From assembly GCA_003116995.1 (NCBI GenBank), contig BDSL01000167.1, positions 64,797 to 128,796 of the forward strand: a stretch of DNA of 64,000 nt, given 5' to 3'. Positions 35,601 to 47,030 of the stretch are shown here, piece by piece; position 1 is the stretch's first letter, and each line of letters starts with the position of its first letter. Origin of the DNA: Yamagishiella unicocca (Eukaryota > Chlorophyta > Chlorophyceae > Chlamydomonadales > Volvocaceae). The notes beneath the pieces are model-generated. The model did not search any database. It worked only from the letters and a program-made list of their open reading frames with translations, and was not told the DNA's origin. The position numbers were made by a program, and so were the translations under genes.

Positions 35601-37185
35601 TGCACCGGGTGGGCATCGTACACCGGGACATCAAGCCGGAGAACCTGCTGGTCACGGTGGACGGCCAGGTGAGGGGAAGGCGCACGGATTGGTGCCGCCT
35701 TCGGTGGACAGCCCGACAGCGAGCGGGAAAGGTCTTGTGCCTGTTGCCTAATTGACCCGGCCGCCCTTGGCGGCGATCAGAGCGTTCGTAAGGTGTAGCC
35801 CCCCCCCCCCCCCTGGTGGTTCGGCCAGCTGGATGCAGCTGCAGCGGGGTTGGGCCGGGGGTGCCGCATGACGTCGAGTTGGGAGTCATCGTCGGGCCGG
35901 CGGCCTGGTTCTGTGAGCCATCCAAGAGGGGCCGTACAATAATTCATTGAAACACGTCGCTGAAAATATCTCCGGGTGTCCAAGCGGCCTGGTTGCAATG
36001 GCGGACGCAGTTGCATCTTACTCCAAATGTCTGGGCCACACCCGTGACCGGCGCCTCGCCGCTCACCCCTCCCCCCACTCGCGCCCCGCAGGTCAAGATC
36101 ATTGACTTCGGGGCTTCCGTGGACATGTGCACTGGCATCAACTTCAACCCGTTGTACGGCATGCTGGACCCGCGGTACAGCCCACCCGAGGAGCTGGTCA
36201 TGCCGCAAAGTGAGTCCGCCCAGCAGGGTTGCCAAAAAAACACACAACACCGGAAACGTCCTGCTTTCCGTCGAAGAACTTGGCTCACGCGAGTCCATTG
36301 CTCCGTCCTTTTACGATGTCCTTGCATCCGCGTTGGCGGGCGCCATTCCGGACTGCTTTCCGTTAATACGTGACGGGATAGCTGCGTACCCAGGTTGGAG
36401 ACGCATAGAAGGGTGGGTAAGGGCGGCGTGTGGCGCCGCAAGTATTTGCGTCCGGCACAGCAAAGCCCCCATCCCTCCGTGACCCGCCTGGCGGCACTTC
36501 CTACCCCTCCCGCACTGTCCTGTCCAACCGACCCGGATTCCTTGCTTCTGCCACTACCGTTGCTGCCGCTGCAGGCTTCCCTCGCGCGCCCGCACCGTTC
36601 CTGGCCGCCATCCTGTCGCCCTTCGCCTGGGTGTACGGCAGGCCCGACCTGTTCGACTCGTACACGGCGGGCGTGCTGCTGATGCAGATGTGTGTTCCGG
36701 AGCTGCGGCCCGTCGCTAACATCCGTCTCTTCAATACGGAGCTCCGCCAGTACGACAACGACCTCAACCGCTGGCGCATGTACAGGGTAGGTCGGTTCCT
36801 TGCGCGTTGCGGCAGGCAGAGTTTGCGCGTCGTGGGGCGCCCCTTCCACCGTCTCGCTGCCCACAATCATTTCCCTCTTCACTTCCGTACGAGGCTGTGA
36901 GTGTCCTTGCAAAACGGCGTGAACCCGACATGGGTAATTGTCTGCCTGCTGCTCATCTTGGAGCTCCCATGGCTAATGCAGCCCCTCGCTCTGCCATCGT
37001 CCGCTACCTGGCGGGGTTCTTGCCGCGCGCAGGGTCAGAAGTACGACTTCTCGCTGCTGGACCGCAACAAGGAGGCCGGCTGGGACCTTGCGTGCAAGCT
37101 CATCACCAAGCGTGACAACTACAACCGGGGCCGGCTGAGCGTCCGCCAGGCGATGTCCCACCGCTTCTTCCTGCCGGAGTTCTGA
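32616..37185 (+). CDS. STL1: STN8/STL1-like thylakoid Ser/Thr protein kinase
   Basis: Nine exons (32616-32909, 33025-33201, 33638-33738, 34687-34826, 34981-35162, 35555-35668, 36092-36209, 36575-36786, 37033-37185) total 1491 nt, 496 residues, all phases matching. Residues 1-60 look like a chloroplast transit peptide. A small exon with [19 protein letters not shown] precedes the kinase domain. Kinase landmarks: glycine loop LGGGNFG (about 142-148), Lys in VVLKRVN (about 181), HRDIKPEN (catalytic Asp about 323), DFG (Asp about 341). The block [20 protein letters not shown] and an ending soon after [14 protein letters not shown] are typical of the STN7/STN8 family, which phosphorylates photosystem II and light-harvesting proteins. 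The short C-terminus, a length close to Arabidopsis STN8 and the lack of a paired-Cys N-terminal motif favour STN8/STL1 over STT7/STN7. Confidence 0.85.
34491..34553. repeat. Three 21-bp tandem repeats in intron 3 of the kinase gene
   Basis: Three diverged copies of a 21-bp unit (first copy GCTCGACTACTACCGACGAG plus T) lie in the 948-bp intron 33739-34686, the longest intron of this gene. The copies differ by several substitutions but keep length exactly. Confidence 0.8.
35799..35813. repeat. C15 homopolymer in a kinase-gene intron
   Basis: A run of 15 C lies in the intron 35669-36091. It has no coding consequence and its length may be unreliable. Confidence 0.85.
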
Positions 37186-40100
37186 GGGCCCCTCTGGGGA
37201 GTGGCCCCGCTGTAGCACGCTTGAGCCAGCAGCCAGTAGCCAGTGAAACATCCGGGTAACAGTGGGGACGCCCAGCCGAGGACGCAGAAGCTCGTGCGCG
37301 GGGCAGCAATCAAATTGTGGGCAATGCGTGATACCTGGGCTTCTCTAAAGATCCCAAAGGTCTCGAAACCGGTCCAGAGTGAAAGATGAAGCGGCATCTA
37401 GCGACTAGAACGGCGGCATCCTATAGGATGTGCTGTGTGCATCGCGTATAGGTTTCTCGGGATTTGAGCTCATCGTCGCCGGCGGCAGTGCCCCGCCACC
37501 AGCACCAGAGGAGCTTCAGCTTTTCCAATGGAGCGCTCTTGCAGCACTGTTTGGGGAGAAGGGTTGCTGAAGGGCGAACTTCAGGCCGTATGTGGCAGCG
37601 TGGAAAGTAGTAGCGCCCGGCGCGTCGGTGCTCTAAGGCTTGAGGGCTGGTGCTGCATTATAACCGGATCCGCTCCTGGGACTCACGAACGCTTTTGTTT
37701 GTTCGTGTTGGCTGTCGTATCATATTATGTGCGCGACACTGATGCCGGCGAAGAAGATTATGAAAGAGCATTGTGACCCTCTCCCCCCGCACCTGGCTGG
37801 ACCTTAATTTGAGTTTGCACCAGAATGCAGCCCACCAGGGAAGACCAGTGAGGGTGTGTGTCAGGTCGCAAGTATCGCGGATCAGTCGGCAGTAGCGCAC
37901 GTAAGCAGGCAGACCGCCTGCAAACACGTGTGGGATAAACCTTCGTGGCGCTCATGGTGCGGCACCCACGCTGCAGTGGTGTGGCTTGCCTAGTGAGCCC
38001 GGCAGGACAGGAGCAGGGGATCGGGGGGACATGAGGGCACAGCGCGATGCAGTGCAGGTCGCAGTGTACGGCGTAGCTTGTCATGTTTCCGATGGCTTGC
38101 GGCAGGAAGGGCGCGCGGCAAAGGATGGTGTGATGAGGTTCGTAGTGTGGCCTCGAGCGCCCGGAGGCCTAAAAGGTCTTAGGTTAGGCAGCCATCGCGG
38201 GACATGTCCGGTGTGCGGGGCCGTGGCGGTGCTGCCCTCACCCTGTTTTTCAGGGGGAGGAGGCTGCTGGCAGTTGACAGGACGGAGCAGGGTGTTGCAT
38301 TGGAGTGGGGAACGGCAGTGACGACATGATGGCGGTGGTGGAGCGGTACGATGGGACGAGCCCGCCAAAATACACGTAGCAGGGGTTGGAGGGCTTGCCC
38401 TACAAGGACCGCGTCACTCGCGGGGAGTGGGATGCTCGATCACTGTAAAACGGTTTCCTGATGCTGCTGAAATGTGTGTGTGGGGGGTATGCATGTGGTG
38501 ATACCGTACCTGCTGCCCCACTTTGCAAGGACATACTGCGAAGCCGCGAGTAACCTCTGTTGCAAAGTTGCATACCAGCCAGCAGGAATTACATTGGGTG
38601 TTGTCACACCATTTGGAACATGCATCGACATGGTCGGCTGGCAATCCAACAAGTTGCAGTCGCTAGCTAGCAGCCGCAATGTGCCACAGTCGCAGGAGTA
38701 CATGGGAGAGGCTTCACCAGGATGTTATCTTCCCGGAATGCGGAGAAAAGAACAGGTAGGTCGCCTAAAACCCTTTCGAAGCCGTCGATTTTCATTGCTT
38801 CCCTTACCTCTTTCGTCCTCTTTCAGTGTCAGGCGATGCGCCCGATGGTTCTACCTGTCAAGGTCTGGAGCCCACTGTGACGTTTACCACTACTTGTGGT
38901 GCCATCGTCCAATCAGGTAAAATTACTACCGGTACACTGTACGTCACGCTTAAAACCTGCAATTCGGCAATAACCAGGATGCTTCAAGGCCTTCCGGCCG
39001 CATCACAAGTACGTCCAAACAGCCCCAGGCTCCCTGCCGCAATGAGCATTTCGTGCACCAGGCCATTGCCTTGCTTACTGCATTGCCACGTGCCACCGCA
39101 CCTTCCCTTGCTCCGCCTGGCCAGGTTGGTGCCCTGGCGTTCGGTTCCCTTTCAGGTTCCCCTGGCAATGGGTCGTTTCTCAATACGAACAAGAAATTAA
39201 AACGACTAACACCCAAACCACATGCCGCACGAACATGAGGCCATGGCACCAGTCAGACAAGGCCTTGGCCGTAGGTGCTCCCCGTGTAGCACCAGGTGCT
39301 GGTTGAATACGCTCCAGAACAAGGATTTTACCACTGCCATCTACCAATCTGAAGCTACGCTGTGGATATCCCCTGATGTGGGTCCTGCTACGCATCTGTT
39401 CCCGCCGGGGCCGGGGATGTGGCCTAACCCTACACGCAGCGAGGAGGCTGCCACTATCTAAACGTTTTCGCTCGGATAACTCTTTAAGGCAGACGTTTAA
39501 TTACCTCACGTTACATTACAACCTCAGGCCCTCCAAATCCTTGGTAAAGTACAAAGATTTCGAGCTTTGACTCAACGAGGCACATTTATACGGAGAGGTA
39601 CGGCGCGAGACACGGCGCATGGTGCTGGCGAATCACCTGAGACGTCAGTAAGTTTATGTTGTTCAGGCTGTTGTAATATAAACTCCGTAACAAGACGTGC
39701 TTCATCTTTTTAGCGGGTGTCATTTATCAGCGCCTTTTCTGATCAGTGCTTTCAGGCTTCCCGAACGCCCAAGACGCGCGAAGGATAAGCCGGAGCACTG
39801 ACAACTGAAGCACCCTATGTAATTGCAGCATCTAGGCATGTTTGGCATGTCATATGTCGCAAGGTGCTTGGGCCTGCGGACTTCGCGATGTGTTTCGTAA
39901 GTGCCCGTCAGCGATGAGGACAACAGTGTTAACGTGATTCACCTAATCCTATAATTCACTTGTGCTCAGGAAACCCTGTGCATTAAACCGACGGTACACG
40001 ACAACAGAAGAGAATACCAGTACACGTGTACTTGATCTGCGCTCGCTGACAGGGTATGTAATAGGGTTTTGCCTGTGATGTTGTCGGGTTTGGGTCATTC

Positions 40101-40270
40101 GTTGCCCGTTATCTCTTATGGTGATCCCGGTCGATACGCGGGTCATCCCATGCTGTAGGGTTACACGGGCGCTGAAGTGGTAGTGATAGTTAAGGCGAAA
40201 GCACCATCCAGATGACGATGAACTGAGTCCTAGTTTACCATTGCTCACCTAACATTCCGTACTTCTGCAG
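37186..40270. other. Intergenic region, no gene recognised; contains a dispersed-repeat fragment
   Basis: About 3 kb downstream of the kinase stop. Reading frames are short and mixed and lack exon-like bias. A fragment of the dispersed repeat found in the OSB-like gene's intron lies at about 38826-38900 (it shares GTGTCAGGCGATGCGCCCGA). TGTAA at about 38446 could be a distant polyadenylation signal for the kinase, though a closer non-canonical one is likely. The 5' exon or exons of the next gene probably lie in the right part, but I could not find them. Confidence 0.5.
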
Positions 40271-43200
40271 GACGGTGGGCGGTTTGATGGGGGTCGTTAC
40301 TTTCTTTGCGTACGTGGCCAAGGAGCTCAGCGTAGAACAGTACAAGGTAGGTACATGAGGATGGTGTCAAATTACACCATGCACCCGGCACGCGCTGTTG
40401 ACTTCCTGACACGGACACCTTTCCGGCCGTCCCTTATGGAGCGGAAATCTGGGCCTGCGCGATCCTGCTCAGTAGATTGTCGGCATTGGGGTGACGAGGG
40501 CGCTGTGTGCGGCCTTACACCCTAAAACCATAGCCTGCTGCCTCCCTGACCACCCGGCTGGCCCGACAACCTGCTGGGAAGACGAACGCACATTGGGGTG
40601 ATGAGGGACGGCATCCATTGTGTACGGTGAAAACGTAGAATGCTGCTTGACAGCGCCTCTGGCCATGCCACAGAAAAAACTGGAGTATGACCAGCGACAA
40701 CGGGAGAACAAGGAGAGCATAGACCAGGTATGGTGATGAAGGATCTGTTGTAAGGCTGGCAGTGAGCAATGCCCCCCCTGTTCCGCCAACCCGGTTCTCC
40801 ACCATCTTACACTTCTCATACTACCGCACATTCGTTTGTTCCTTTTGCTTTATCCCGCCGCCGACGGGCCACCTCCACAGATTTCGCGATAGTCAATCCA
40901 TGTGTTCCTGCATGCGCCCACAACCATGTGTCCAAAGACTATGCGCCAGCCACACTACCCATGTTGTGTAACTGGAACTTTATGTCAACCTCTGCCCATG
41001 AAGCGGCGCCTAGCTGGCCGCAACAAACCAGGTCGAGGCTGCATCCGGCTTACTTTATTGACGCGCGCTTTCCCACTCGCCGATGTGCTTGGATCCGCCG
41101 GCCACCCAGCTCATGAAGCAGTACAAGAAGCCCCTGCTTCAGTCCGCATATGATCTTCAGTCGCGGCTGGCTCAGCAGGTGGGCAACACGTGGGCTATGC
41201 CCCGGGGTGTCCGTACCCGGTGCCCGCCTCGCCCTGCCGCCAGCATTCACTACCATGTGCCGAAGGAGGAGAGCGGGCTGCGGTTGCACCGGTAGTAGGA
41301 CCCTGGGCTGCAAAGTAGCGCAACAAGTTCTCCAGCGTATGCACGACATTTACTCCGAAGGTACACGCAACACCCTACGCTCGCCTGAAAATTCGTGCAG
41401 TTGCGGGGGAACATGCTATACGAGTTTAGTAAATTGGACGAGCGCCATAAGAGGTTCGCACCCCTAAGTATGGCCTACGTCGTCTGCGAGTTCCTCGGAT
41501 GGTTGGAGGTCAGTCAGGTCCTTGTACGACGTTGAGGGTGCCAGAAACACTGTTGTACCGAACCTGTTATGAGCCAGGGCGGGGACTTTACAAACCACCA
41601 ACGGTCCCACAGGTTGCCAATGCGTGCGTTATTTATAGCTAATCCGCGAACTGTCTGTAGGTGCAGGGCATTTTACAATTGTCATGTCCCCGTGCGCCGG
41701 CGGTTGCTTTCCACAACGGCGCTGCGCCACACCATATTGCTGGCCGGTAGGTCATCCGGCAGGAGGTGGTCTTCATCTCGCCGTCCAGCTCCACCCGTGA
41801 GCTGCACCAGCTGCTGGACGCAATGAAGTTCCAGTTTACGGGCGACACGGAGGTCCAGGGCAAGCCGGCGGGTAGGGGGCCGGGACGGCTAGGAGACCCG
41901 TGGATATGGCATATGATGAAAGGAAGGTTTTTTTCGGCACTCACGGACCTCTGCAGTGGGTGCACCGCATGCAAGCAGCACTTGGCCTGACTCGATCCCG
42001 GGAGTGGGCGGTCAGCAGCCATGTGCCCAAACCCGTCGTGGTGCCATCATGTCGCACCAGGGTACCGACGTCCCATCACCCAAAGCCCCAATGCCGGGCC
42101 CATCACCAGGACCGAGCCATGGACCGCGCTGCAGCTTTACACGGGTACGTGAGATGTTGCGGCTGACGGTGTTTGGCAGGGCCAACTTCCGAGTAGGAGT
42201 GTCGGAGTCAGCAACGTTGTGCCTCGGTCCTGGCAGGGGCGCGGGCCGATGTCCGAATATGGAGCGGGCTGCCGCCCTCCTGGCCCTTACTTGACTAGTG
42301 CAAGGCCTGCTTTCACAGGCTTCCATTGACTAACGCGCGCCTGTGCCATGACACCGCCGCGCTCAGCCGAGCTACGGGCCATCGGCGAGGTGATGATTAT
42401 GGGCCGGACATACGAAGCCAATGACACCCTGACAAGCCTGTCTGTTATCGGCTACGCGGAGTTCACCCGGAGGTACGTCCGTTGAGGTTGCTAGCGGGCG
42501 CCGGAAGGCGCCAGCCACGTGTGTTGGGTGCAGTTCCCCCTGGGCGGCAGGCAGTAAGCATCGAGGGAAACCAAGCTTGGGTCTGACGACCTGGCTTGCT
42601 CTCCAATGCAGGTTGACCATGAAGCCACCCGACGCGGCCAACAGCGAGGCGCTTCACAGGTGGAATGAGAAGGAGAAGATGTTCAAGGTAACACCAACAC
42701 ATGTCCAGCCGATCGGTGGGGGTTCATGGCCTCTGGCTACCAGCTGGGCTCTGCTGCAGATCCCCAGTGAAGGCACTTAGCGCTGCCAATTATCATTCAG
42801 GAAGCGGCCATGGCAAGGGGCTGCACCATCATTGGTAATGTGAAGCCGCCCCGACTGGCCGCTAGACATCAAGGCACTGCACCGGGGTCATCATGCCGCC
42901 GTCAAACGCTTCCCCAGGTGGACAATTCCCTGCATCCCGCCCCTGCAGGAGGCGCTGGAGCCCCTCATGCAATCGATTCGTGATCTGGCAGTTCCGGAAC
43001 CCCCAACGGAGCGTGTGGCCATGCTGCAGGTGAGGCTTCCTAGGTGGTCGACTCGGCTCATCACTGCTTTTTGCTGGGAGCAGAAGGGGATTGAGGGGCT
43101 TCGTCCCTTTGCGGGAACCTACTGATGTCTGCCTGTAAGCATGAAAAGGCGTAACCGCGGATGACAGGAAGGCGTAAGAACCCCAGCTAACACTGCCGAA

Positions 43201-44993
43201 CGCAAGCTCGCCGCTCAAGCCATTCTTCCTGCTAAGGTATTGTACAAGAGGCCTGACTTGCCCCTCCCTTTCCCTCTCCACGCTGCTACCAGGTGCTGCT
43301 CTGCATTCTGATCGAGGTGCTGGATGATGGCCAGGACGGCGAGCGCTACCTGTCACGTAATGAGAGGTATGCAGCCTCTGTCGATTTCATCCGTACAGTA
43401 CCAAATCTTGTATGTTGGGCCCGGGGTATTTAGATGCGGGGGATTGTCATGAAAGCAGCAGGTTGTGTTTGGCCAGCTAGCTAGGCATGCGAGGCTTGCC
43501 ATACGGAGCCTCCTGGGCTCTCATGTACGGCTTGCACGGGCTGGTTTGATTTGAGGTAGGGTAATAGCAGCTCGCGACCTCGCAGCGTCAAGCGGCTGGG
43601 TGAGTATCAAGGGCAGGAGCCACCCCCACGCAGCTAATCGGACCCTACTATTGAGTGGCACGCCAGCGAACGCCCTGCATGTCGTACATGTCGGCTCGGT
43701 CGGTGGAATGCATGAAATGAAAGTTATGAAACGCAATACGGTAGCTGTCCTCCCGGGCTACCTTCCCTCGAGCTGTTGTCAACGCCCTCTTGAATGGCTT
43801 ATTTTGTCAGCAACGGCTTCGAAGCATGGCATATATAACAGAGTTGGCCGGGTGTGGGGGCTCGTTAACCTCGAGCGCTGCGTGCAATCCATGCATGGGT
43901 CCAATGATGGTGCTCTCATGAGCTCGCCGCTCCCACCCACGCACTGCAGGATCACGCCTATGGTCAGGTACCTCACCCCGCCGGCCATCAAGTGGTTGGG
44001 CAAGCAGGCGTTCACGTCTGACTGCACGGACATGGTCCACGCGGAGGACTTGGAGGACTGGTGCGTCTTGGGGGCTACGACGAAGAGCCCGTGTTGCTTG
44101 TGTGGCATGAGAGGCGGCAGGGTTTGTAGGCTAGGCGAGCGCCTTGGGGCACTTGTAGGGAGCACATGAGGTGCCACGAGAATCGGGAGAACCTGCTGAG
44201 GAAACCCATCGTCCTTGGAATATGTTCCATTTGATACTGACGAATTGACAGTTCCTTAGCAAGACCGCTGTAATTGGTTGGGGTGACCGTGTAGGGGTTG
44301 TCGCGCGATGATGGTGCCATGAGTGCACCACCTGTGTATCTCCACACAGGAAAAAGGCAACGGAGGAGGAACCATTGTACCGGAAGCTGGCCTTTCCCGG
44401 CTTCCGTGAGGACCTGTGGGCCCTGGACAGCGAGGCGCGGGAGCGGGAGCTCAGAGCGGTCGGCTTTCCCGGTAGGTAGCACGGCCCACTACCAGGGCTG
44501 CGGTGATACCAGGATGGGGGCACACTTTGGGCTGGCGCCGTTCTAGCTCGTGCCGATAAGCCATTAGGTCCATGTGCCAGCACAGGGCATGATGCCCTCC
44601 AAGCTATTGGGACGGCCATAATGAGCTCGGAACCCGTCTTATCGCGCCTCATCATCCAATTGTGTCGGGGACTGCGCCTGCGTCTGCAGGTGCTTTCCCG
44701 AGGCGCCGTTCCGGGGACGATACAAAGGCACAGCGATTCGGTAAGAACAATCCTCAAACCGTTGCATGAACCCTAAATGTGGCTTGTCCCTCCTCTCACC
44801 GCCCCGCTGCTGCTGTCACGATGGTGTGGTATTCTGGGCTCGGAAACCACTCGCCTTTCCTAGCAGGACTTCCGTAATCCACCTGTGCCCTGCATCTGCG
44901 CCTCTGCCTCCAGATCCGATTGCCGAGTGGTTCACACCCAAAAGCCACGTGACCGGCCAGAGCCAGAAGCCTCTTACCCCAGTGTCCACGTGA
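40271..44993 (+). CDS. Membrane-anchored protein of a conserved family of unknown function (5' end unresolved)
   Basis: Exons I can support: 40271-40346, 40674-40727, 41110-41178, 41401-41508, 41751 to about 41871, a small one ending 42144, 42367-42472, 42612-42687, 42949-43029, 43293-43366, 43950-44060, 44350-44471, 44690-44740, 44914-44993 (TGA). The first visible exon holds one membrane helix (VGGLMGVVTFFAYVAKEL), followed by a basic linker and LMKQYKKPLLQSAYDLQSRL. Helical blocks follow such as FAPLSMAYVVCEFLGWLE, ELRAIGEVMI and GYAEFTRR. The order membrane helix, 'KPLLxSAxDLQSRL', 'GE.RAIGE', 'GYAxF' recalls a family of uncharacterised bacterial and plant proteins I remember by pattern only. 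The first exon starts at phase 2, so an upstream exon is missing; an in-frame stop precedes it at about 40224. Junctions around 41179-41400 and 41871-42144 are unresolved. Function unknown. Confidence 0.68.
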
Positions 44994-45589
44994 TGCGCGA
45001 CAACCCGGAGTCTATGGTTGTTCCTCTTCGGGTCTGTGACGCATGCAGGATCCTGCAGGATCGACATATTGCTTTATACAATGCAACATAAGTGATGTTA
45101 TCATTTTGGTAATGCAATCGATACACGTGCGCATTAGCGTATTGGGCGGGTTACCAGGTTGCCATGATATGAAGAGATATTATCTGTGCCCTTCCGGTGC
45201 TTGTGGGCCAGACAGGGAAGGCACCAGACCCGAACAGGGTGGTCGCAGCACCAGCTTTGGATGGGATTTGATAGTGATGCCGAGACTCTGTTAGATCTGC
45301 ACGGGGCCGCAGGAGGGCTGTTTCCTTGGAAAGTGCGCGACCAGGGGGCGGGGCCTTCTGGCGCGGCTGGGCAGTGGCAGCAGCAGCAAGATGCCGATGA
45401 CGTCAATGGCGGCCACCGACGCTAATGATGGTGGCCCGGGCTAACGATCCGAATCCCGCCCAGCTTGGGAGTGCGGATTTAGGGTATTCTTAATAGTTAC
45501 AAGGGTAGTGCAGTGGTGCCAGTCGCGAGTGCGAGCACACTACGCCCCATTAGCGCCACATCCTCATGCGCGTGTCAATAGTAGCACAT
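44994..45589. other. Intergenic stretch, possible orphan exon
   Basis: Downstream of the conserved-family gene. The plus-strand frame at 45186-45425 has a Gln/Ala/Gly-rich end that resembles exon composition but has no recognisable domain, no clear acceptor and no partner exons, so I do not call it as a gene. Confidence 0.4.
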
Positions 45590-46628
45590 GAGTAGTGGGA
45601 GGTCGCCGTTTGCCTCGACGGTTTGGGTGTTAACAGGATGGAGACGTGCACAGCTCCTAATCTGAAGGATACAATGCCACATTGTCACACTGCAGTGGAG
45701 TATTATGAGCAGAGAGAGAACGTAATATTTTTACTCGACCAGCGCAATCGGGTTGCGTAGTTGTTATGGAACGGCACCGATGTGGTCGCGGCGATATGGA
45801 GTTTCATGCATAACGCCGCGACCACACTAGTTTCGATGTAATCGCGGTGCGAACCGAATGCCATCACCTGGTGCCAGCGGGTACCAGCGGTACCCAGCTG
45901 CGTTACAGGGTCTAACACAATAACCGGTGTATTGAGAAGATGACCGCTCTAATGATACTATATATGTATATCTTCCTTGTATATATTAGAAAAATGAAGC
46001 GCACCTAGACGTAAATGCCACCACTGGTCCAGACTGGTCCACAGCACTACCAGCACTACCAGCGCTACCCATCCGTTTACCAACACTAACTTTCCTCATA
46101 CGATTCATTTTTACTTCAATGAGAATGATTTCAACAAACTTGTTGCATGGGTAGCGCAGTGATAGCAGACTGGCCGTCGCGGCTTCGACCATACCGCTAC
46201 TTAGGAACAGTACTTGATGGCGAGAGCTGGGAACTGTATCTTCCATACTACATGAGCTGCTTGGCGTCACGTCCAACATAGTGGATGGGAAGCGACTGCC
46301 ACCACTGGTCAACAGCACTACCAGCACTACCTATACGACCAGTCTGTTTACTAACTTTACTAACACTAACTTTCCTCATGCACATCATTGTTAAATCCAC
46401 TGTCCACTTTCTTGCTCCATAACGCCGCACCACACCGGTTCTGTTCCATAAAAACTCCATAACGCAACCCGGCTGCGCTGGTCGAGCAATACTGTTATGT
46501 TTTCTGCGCGTAATACTTAGCTGCATTGTGAAGATGTGGCATTGTATACTTCAGTTTAGGAGCTGTGCACGTCTCCATCCTGTTAACACCCAAATCGTCG
46601 AGGCGAACGACGATCTCCCACTGTTTCG
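45590..46628. mobile_element. Foldback element with roughly 200-bp inverted arms
   Basis: The segment 45590-45800 and the reverse complement of 46425-46628 match over about 200 bp at a level I judge to be about 85 percent by eye. Shared blocks include GGATGGAGACGTGCACAGCT and CTCGACCAGCGCA. The 620-bp spacer has its own inverted and direct pieces (a motif like CCAGCACTACCAGC recurs near 46035 and 46310). The inner part of the left arm also carries a 13-bp palindrome, 45781-45793 against 45814-45826 (TGTGGTCGCGGCG). No transposase is visible, so this looks like a non-autonomous foldback transposon or nested copies of one repeat. Confidence 0.75.
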
Positions 46629-46659
46629 GAAGGATATTTGCTGGTGAAAGCACATTTCA

Positions 46660-47010
46660 GAGTACATGCGAGTGCTTACTGTTGAGCTGCTCGGCGTCCT
46701 GTCCCACGTAATGGATGGAAGGGCACCAACCGTACACCGCCCCATTAGCATCATTAGTGTGATTCAACTATTTACATCCTTAGACAAGATAGGTATACAT
46801 AGCCCCATTACTCGACCAGCGCAGCCGGGTTGCGTTGTGGAGTTTGTATGGAACAGAACCGGTGTGATCGGGATGTTATGGAGCAAGAAAGTTGACAGAT
46901 ACACTCAAGTAACAATAATGTGTACAAGGAAAGGTAGTGTTAGGAAACCGACCGGTCACATGGGTAGTGATGGTAGTGCTGTGGACCAGTGGTAGTGCTG
47001 TGGTACTCCT
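46660..47010 (+). repeat. Third copy of the foldback-arm repeat, direct orientation
   Basis: From about 46800 the block CTCGACCAGCGCAGCCGGG and the following 90 bp match the left arm of the foldback element and, inverted, its right arm. The end, with GGTAGTGCTGTGGACCAGTG, matches the inverted pieces at 46020-46080 and 46295-46330. This copy directly abuts the (GGGGCT)n array. Confidence 0.7.
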
Positions 47011-47030
47011 GAGTAGTGCAGGACATCGCT

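Noticed and set aside
45186..45425. Gln/Ala-rich plus-strand frame resembling a last exon
   Set aside because: No acceptor, partner exon or domain could be identified.
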